From positions 1 to 33,258 of the forward strand of contig JACQBZ010000076.1 of NCBI GenBank assembly GCA_016194285.1: 33,258 nucleotides of DNA, written 5' to 3'. The stretch is from Nitrospirota bacterium (GTDB lineage Bacteria > Nitrospirota > Nitrospiria > JACQBZ01). Positions 27,838-33,258 of this stretch are shown here, piece by piece. The notes beneath the pieces were generated by a model that saw only the letters and a list, made by a program, of their open reading frames with translations, ran no database searches and was not told the DNA's origin. The translations under genes and the position numbers were made by a program. Position 1 is the first letter of the stretch, and each line of letters starts with the position of its first letter.

Positions 27838-28374
27838 ATGAACATCGGAACAGCACGGCGATATGCGAAAGCACTTTTCGAATTGGCCCAGCAGGAAAAA
27901 CAGCTGGCGCCGATCCGTGAGCGGCTCGGACAGATCGATCAGATGATCCACGCCCAGACTGAACTGCGGGATCTTTGCCGGAACCCTCGCTATCACCCAG
28001 AAGAGAAAAAGCGGATATTGGCATCGCTGGCCGATCGAATCGGGAGCCCGCCACTCCTGAAGCGCTTCATCGATCTCCTGGTCCAGAAAAACCGACTCCG
28101 GCAGTTGCCCGAGATCACAAAAGTCTTCGGGATCCTGGTGGACGAGGCGCAAGGGGTGGAACATGTTCGGGTGCGAGTGGCGCGGTCCTTGTCCAAAGAA
28201 CAGGAGTCGCAGTTGAAGCGACAATTGGAGACCCTGATACGGCGCGATGTGGACCTCGTCGTGGATACGGACCCCTCTTTGATCGGGGGAATGGTTGTCT
28301 ACGCGGGAAGCCGTGTTTATGATGGAAGCGTGAAAGGGCAGCTTCAAGGGCTACGGCGTGAATTGGTAAAGTAA
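27838..28374 (+). CDS. atpH: ATP synthase F1 subunit delta
   Basis: 178 residues of the OSCP/delta family: N-terminal [18 protein letters not shown], central [14 protein letters not shown], and C-terminal [32 protein letters not shown]. It forms the peripheral stalk joint between F1 and the b subunits of F0. It is the first gene of a five-gene cluster encoding only F1 subunits, 17 bp before atpA. Confidence 0.95.
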   Translation: MNIGTARRYAKALFELAQQEKQLAPIRERLGQIDQMIHAQTELRDLCRNPRYHPEEKKRILASLADRIGSPPLLKRFIDLLVQKNRLRQLPEITKVFGILVDEAQGVEHVRVRVARSLSKEQESQLKRQLETLIRRDVDLVVDTDPSLIGGMVVYAGSRVYDGSVKGQLQGLRRELVK

Positions 28375-28391
28375 GACCGGGAGCAATAGCG

Positions 28392-29912
28392 ATGCAAATG
28401 CGTGCGGAAGAAATCAGCGAGATCATCAAAAAGCAGATTAAGGATTTTCAGAAAGGCGTCGACATCCAGGAGGTCGGGACGGTTCTCCAGGTCGGCGATA
28501 ACATCGCGAAGATTTACGGACTGGAAAAGGCGATGGCCGGAGAGCTGCTGGAATTCCCCGGCGCCGTTTACGGGATCGTCCTGAATCTGGAAGAGGACAA
28601 TGTCGGCGCGGTTCTCCTGGGGTCGGATGTCGGGATCAAGGAAGGGGATTTGGTCAAGCGGACCGGCCGGATCGCCGAGGTTCCGGTGGGCGAGGCCCTC
28701 ATCGGGCGCGTCGTCGATGCGATCGGCCAGGCCATTGACGGCAAAGGGCCCGTCCAGTCCAAGGAGTTCAGGCGGGTCGAGGTGATCGCTCCCGGCGTGG
28801 TCGAGCGTCAGCCCGTGCGCGAACCGCTTCAGACCGGGCTCAAGGCAATCGACGCGATGATCCCCATCGGGCGCGGCCAGCGCGAGCTGATTATCGGAGA
28901 CCGGCAAACCGGAAAAACCGCGATTGCGGTCGACACGATCATCAATCAAAAAGGCCAGAACGTGATCTGCATCTATGTCGCGGTTGGGCAGAAGCGCTCG
29001 ACCGTGGCCCGGGTGATCAAGACGCTGGAGGACGCCGGCGCGATGGAGTACAGCATCGTCGTTTCGGCCACCGCTTCGGAGCCGGCTTCCTTGCAGTTTT
29101 TGGCGCCGTATGCCGGCTGCGCGATCGGAGAATATTTCCGCGACAACGGGCGCCATGCGCTGGTGATCTATGACGATCTTTCCAAGCACGCGGCCGCTTA
29201 CCGGCAGCTGTCGCTCCTCCTTCGACGCCCGCCGGGTCGGGAAGCCTATCCCGGGGATGTCTTCTACCTTCATTCACGACTCCTGGAGCGTGCGGCCAAG
29301 CTCAGCGATGCGCTGGGCGGCGGCTCGCTCACGGCACTGCCGATCATCGAAACCCAGGCCGGAGACGTCTCGGCCTACATTCCGACGAATGTCATCTCGA
29401 TTACGGATGGACAGATCTATCTTGGAGCGGATCTGTTTTATTCCGGCGTCCGACCGGCGATCAGCGTCGGCCTTTCGGTTTCCCGCGTGGGAGGGTCGGC
29501 TCAAATCAAGGCCATGAAGCAGGTGGCCGGTACCCTGCGGCTGGATCTGGCCCAGTATCGCGAGATGGCGGCTTTTGCCCAGTTCGGATCCGAGTTGGAC
29601 AAGACCACCCAGGCCATGTTGGCCCGAGGCGCCCGGATGGTCGAGTTGTTGAAGCAGGACCAGTATCAACCGCTGCCGGTGGAGGCCCAGATCCTCTCGA
29701 TCTTTGCCGGGATTAACGGGTATGTCGACGATCTCCCGGTCGAGCACGTACGCCGATTCGAGCAGGAGTTGGTCAAGTATTTTGATCAAGAGGGAGCGGA
29801 TCTTAAAAAAGAAGTGGCCGCAAAGAAAACCTTGGACAAGGATCTCACCGATAAAGTCAAGAAAGCGCTGGACCAGTTGAAGCAGGAATTCGTCAAGAAA
29901 CTTTCGGTCTAG
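28392..29912 (+). CDS. atpA: ATP synthase F1 subunit alpha
   Basis: 506 residues, normal length. Walker A GDRQTGKT (169-176), the [29 protein letters not shown] block, the P(A)[15 protein letters not shown] alpha/beta signature, and the C-terminal helical bundle are intact. It forms the non-catalytic subunits of the F1 hexamer with the beta subunit. ATG with GGGAG upstream; the neighbours atpH and atpG follow the usual order. Confidence 0.97.
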   Translation: MQMRAEEISEIIKKQIKDFQKGVDIQEVGTVLQVGDNIAKIYGLEKAMAGELLEFPGAVYGIVLNLEEDNVGAVLLGSDVGIKEGDLVKRTGRIAEVPVGEALIGRVVDAIGQAIDGKGPVQSKEFRRVEVIAPGVVERQPVREPLQTGLKAIDAMIPIGRGQRELIIGDRQTGKTAIAVDTIINQKGQNVICIYVAVGQKRSTVARVIKTLEDAGAMEYSIVVSATASEPASLQFLAPYAGCAIGEYFRDNGRHALVIYDDLSKHAAAYRQLSLLLRRPPGREAYPGDVFYLHSRLLERAAKLSDALGGGSLTALPIIETQAGDVSAYIPTNVISITDGQIYLGADLFYSGVRPAISVGLSVSRVGGSAQIKAMKQVAGTLRLDLAQYREMAAFAQFGSELDKTTQAMLARGARMVELLKQDQYQPLPVEAQILSIFAGINGYVDDLPVEHVRRFEQELVKYFDQEGADLKKEVAAKKTLDKDLTDKVKKALDQLKQEFVKKLSV

Positions 29913-29933
29913 CCCCCTGGATGCCGAACGCCC

Positions 29934-30800
29934 ATGCCCAGTCTTCAGCATATCCGACGAAAGATTAGTTCGGTTAAGAGTACCCAGAAGATCACGAAGG
30001 CCATGAAGATGGTCGCCGCGGCCAAGTTCAAGCGGGCGCAGGACCGCATCCTCTCGGCCCGGCCGTACGCACAGAAAATGGCCGCGGTTCTGAAGGGCTT
30101 AAGCCAGGGGGGCAACCGCGATCTGCATCCCTTGCTCCGACGTCGAACCGCCCGAAAAGTCGAGCTGCTCGTCATCACGGCCGACCGCGGGCTTTGCGGT
30201 GCGTTCAACGCCAATATTCTCCGGCGGGCGCAGGAGTTCATTCGGGAGAAGCGCGCGGCGGGCTTCGAGGTCGGCATCTCGGTCGTCGGCCGAAAGGCCC
30301 GGGATTTCTTCCGGAGGAGGGGGATCGTCCCGCGACAAACCTGGGTTCAGATCTTTGATCGCTTGAGTTATGCGCACGGAACCGAAATCGGGAAAGACAT
30401 CGTTGCCCAATATACGGACGGGACATTCGATGAGCTGCACCTTTTGTACAACGAGTTTAAATCGGTGATGCAGCAGCGGGTCGCGATCGAAAAGCTGCTC
30501 CCGATCGAGCCGCCGGAGACGGCCGAAGCCGTAGGGGGGGACTATCTGTACGAGCCCGATGAGACGGCGGTGCTGGAGCGGCTGTTGCCTAAATATATTG
30601 AAGTGCAGGTCTTCCGCGCCCTGCTGGAGTCGGCGGCCGGGGAGCTGGGCGCACGGATGACGGCGATGGACTCCGCTTCTCGGAATGCCGGAGAATTGAT
30701 TCGTAAAATGACGCTGGTCTACAATAAAACGCGCCAGGCCGTGATTACAAAGGAGTTGATGGATATTGTGGGCGGGGCCGAGGCGATGCGGGGAAGTTAA
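29934..30800 (+). CDS. atpG: ATP synthase F1 subunit gamma
   Basis: 288 residues. It has the N-terminal central-shaft helix (IRRKISSVKSTQKITKAMKMVAAAKFKRAQ), the LVITADRGLCGAFN fold, and the conserved C-terminal helix (ARMTAMDSASRNAGELIRKMTLVYNKTRQAVITKELMDIVGGAEA). It rotates inside the alpha3beta3 ring to couple proton flow to ATP synthesis. It lies 21 bp after atpA; a REP-like palindrome separates it from atpD. Confidence 0.97.
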   Translation: MPSLQHIRRKISSVKSTQKITKAMKMVAAAKFKRAQDRILSARPYAQKMAAVLKGLSQGGNRDLHPLLRRRTARKVELLVITADRGLCGAFNANILRRAQEFIREKRAAGFEVGISVVGRKARDFFRRRGIVPRQTWVQIFDRLSYAHGTEIGKDIVAQYTDGTFDELHLLYNEFKSVMQQRVAIEKLLPIEPPETAEAVGGDYLYEPDETAVLERLLPKYIEVQVFRALLESAAGELGARMTAMDSASRNAGELIRKMTLVYNKTRQAVITKELMDIVGGAEAMRGS

Positions 30801-30813
30801 TTAATGTTGTGAT

Positions 30814-30841
30814 GTAGGGGCGAACGGCCGCTCGCCCGTAC
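30814..30841. repeat. REP-like imperfect palindrome between atpG and atpD
   Basis: A 28-nt near-palindrome with arms GGGCGA (30818-30823) and TCGCCC (30832-30837) and outer pairs GTA/TAC. This is the general shape of dispersed REP units mobilised by Y1 transposases, one fragment of which lies at 32809. Only one copy is clear in the window. Confidence 0.55.
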
Positions 30842-30857
30842 GACCGTAAAGTCTTAA

Positions 30858-32291
<1,434 letters not shown>

Positions 32292-32297
32292 ACCCAA

Positions 32298-32702
32298 ATG
32301 GCCGGCAAGATACATCTGGATCTGGTGACGCCCGAACGGTTGTTGATCAGCGAAGACGTGGATGAAGTGATCGCGCCCGGATCGGAGGGCGAGTTTGGGG
32401 TGCTGCCCGGCCATTGCCGTTTCCTTACGACGCTCCGGATCGGCGAGCTCCGCTATCGCAAGGGCGAGGCATGGAAGCGGCTGTCCGTGAGTTGGGGTTA
32501 TGCTCAGGTGGAACCTAAACGCATCACCGTATTGGCCGAGATCGCGGAGCGGGCCGAGGAGATCGATCTGGCCCGCGCCGAGGCCGCAGCCAAATCGGCC
32601 GAGCAGGAGATGGCCGCGGCCAAGAAGCGCGAAGAACTCGAAGCCGCGCGGCAGCGTCTTGAGAAGGCGCTACTTCGGCTCAAGGTCGGAAAGAAACGAT
32701 AG
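32298..32702 (+). CDS. atpC: ATP synthase F1 subunit epsilon
   Basis: 134 residues: the N-terminal beta sandwich (HLDLVTPERLLISEDVDEVIAPGSEGEFGVLPGHCRFLTTL) and the C-terminal helical hairpin (AEEIDLARAEAAAKSAEQE...). It binds gamma and can inhibit ATP hydrolysis. It begins 6 bp after atpD and ends the cluster; no clear terminator follows. Confidence 0.96.
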   Translation: MAGKIHLDLVTPERLLISEDVDEVIAPGSEGEFGVLPGHCRFLTTLRIGELRYRKGEAWKRLSVSWGYAQVEPKRITVLAEIAERAEEIDLARAEAAAKSAEQEMAAAKKREELEAARQRLEKALLRLKVGKKR

Positions 32703-32808
32703 CAGCCTGAATCGTCTGGCCTGATCTTCCGCCGGTCTGAGCCGCGGCCTCCGAGAAAGCCACTCAACGAGGCCCCGACCCTCGACCCGGTTTCCGGAGG
32801 CACCTGTT

Positions 32809-33228
32809 ATGATCACGCGCTCTCCTTCCGAAAATCGAACATCATACAATTGCGAAATCCACCACCGCCGATCCGTTCGGCTGAAGGCGCATGATTATTC
32901 GCAGCCCGGAGCGTATTTTGTAACCATCTGTACGCAAAACCGTGAATGCGTGTTCGGGAAAATCCTCAACACCGAAATGATATTGAATGACGCGGGACGG
33001 ATGGTGCAGGGCGTGTGGGATGAATTGCCCGTTCATTATCCGGGTGTCCAGATCGATTCATTTGTCATCATGCCGAACCATATCCACGGGATCATTGTAT
33101 TAACCGGGTCAACGCCACATATAAGACATTCTATGTCAAGCTCCCCTGGCGAAATAGGCCTGAGAGGTTCTGGTTTTGATTATGACAGTGTCATCGCCCA
33201 AATCACCTTGTGGTTTTTGAGTTGTTGA
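32809..33228 (+). pseudogene. REP-associated (Y1) transposase, truncated
   Basis: 139 codons starting at an ATG with GGAGG 8 bp upstream. The N-terminal RRSVRLKAHDYSQPGAYFVTICTQNRECVFG block and MPNHIHGIIVL, with the HxH metal-binding pair of HUH/Y1 nucleases, identify a TnpA_REP (RAYT) protein. After ~residue 100 the sequence loses the family (STPHIRHSMSSS...), and the catalytic tyrosine helix and the C-terminal half are missing. A full protein is usually ~170-250 residues. It is best read as a broken gene; a frameshift with the remainder outside the window is also possible. Confidence 0.7.
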
Positions 33229-33258
33229 ATATGACGTGCTTCGTTATAGACGTCACCA

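Noticed and set aside
32747-32801. Inverted pair GCCTCCG/CGGAGGC after atpC as a terminator
   Set aside because: The loop is over 40 nt, there is no T-run, and the right arm includes the ribosome site of the transposase fragment.

Overview
This window is a bacterial chromosomal replication-origin region. It holds dnaA, dnaN, gyrB and gyrA on one side of an AT-rich oriC, and rpmH, rnpA, yidD, yidC, mnmE, mnmG, rsmG, parA, parB, a bactofilin gene, mnmA and atpHAGDC on the other. Almost all genes point away from the origin, as expected for leading-strand genes. The moderately high G+C, long-form GyrB, bactofilin beside parAB and an F1-only atp cluster beside the origin suggest a Nitrospirota-like (Nitrospira/Manganitrophus-type) or related deep-branching Gram-negative bacterium. 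That placement is inference from gene order and protein character, not from a database search.

Layout. 1-7219 (minus strand): a tight four-gene operon, read right to left. It encodes (i) a ketoacyl-ACP synthase with two N-terminal PilZ domains, (ii) an acyl carrier protein-PilZ-thioesterase fusion, (iii) a very large membrane hybrid histidine kinase with two kinase cores, and (iv) a response regulator cut by the window edge. 7379-8222 (minus): tmRNA and its partner smpB. 8223-8569: a divergent promoter region with a 14-bp inverted repeat and a likely small RNA or leader ending in a strong hairpin. 8570-8965 (plus): a DUF721/DciA-like gene. 9020-16015 (minus): a TPR lipoprotein, gyrA, gyrB and dnaN. 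16046-17380 (minus): dnaA. 17381-17716: oriC with a palindromic pair of DnaA boxes and a DnaA-trio element. 17717-25948 (plus): rpmH through parB, with two perfect parS palindromes. 26162-27787: bactofilin and mnmA. 27838-32702: atpHAGDC, with no atpB, atpE or atpF. 32809-33228: a truncated REP-type (Y1) transposase gene.

The most unusual part is the operon at 1-7219. Both acyl-chain proteins carry PilZ domains (the usual cyclic-di-GMP receptor fold), and two of the three PilZ domains keep the canonical RxxxR and [D/N]xSxxG ligand motifs. The thioesterase part has the ETN-xx-GNVYF ... WQG-xx-RE pattern I associate with enediyne-type (TebC/CalE7/DynE7-like) thioesterases. A reasonable hypothesis is a cyclic-di-GMP-gated acyl or polyketide chain-building and release module, wired to a dedicated two-component system. 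The cassette is visibly more AT-rich than its surroundings. The compositional boundary falls inside the kinase gene, and the cassette lies directly downstream of the tmRNA 3' end, a common integration site, which suggests foreign or mosaic origin.
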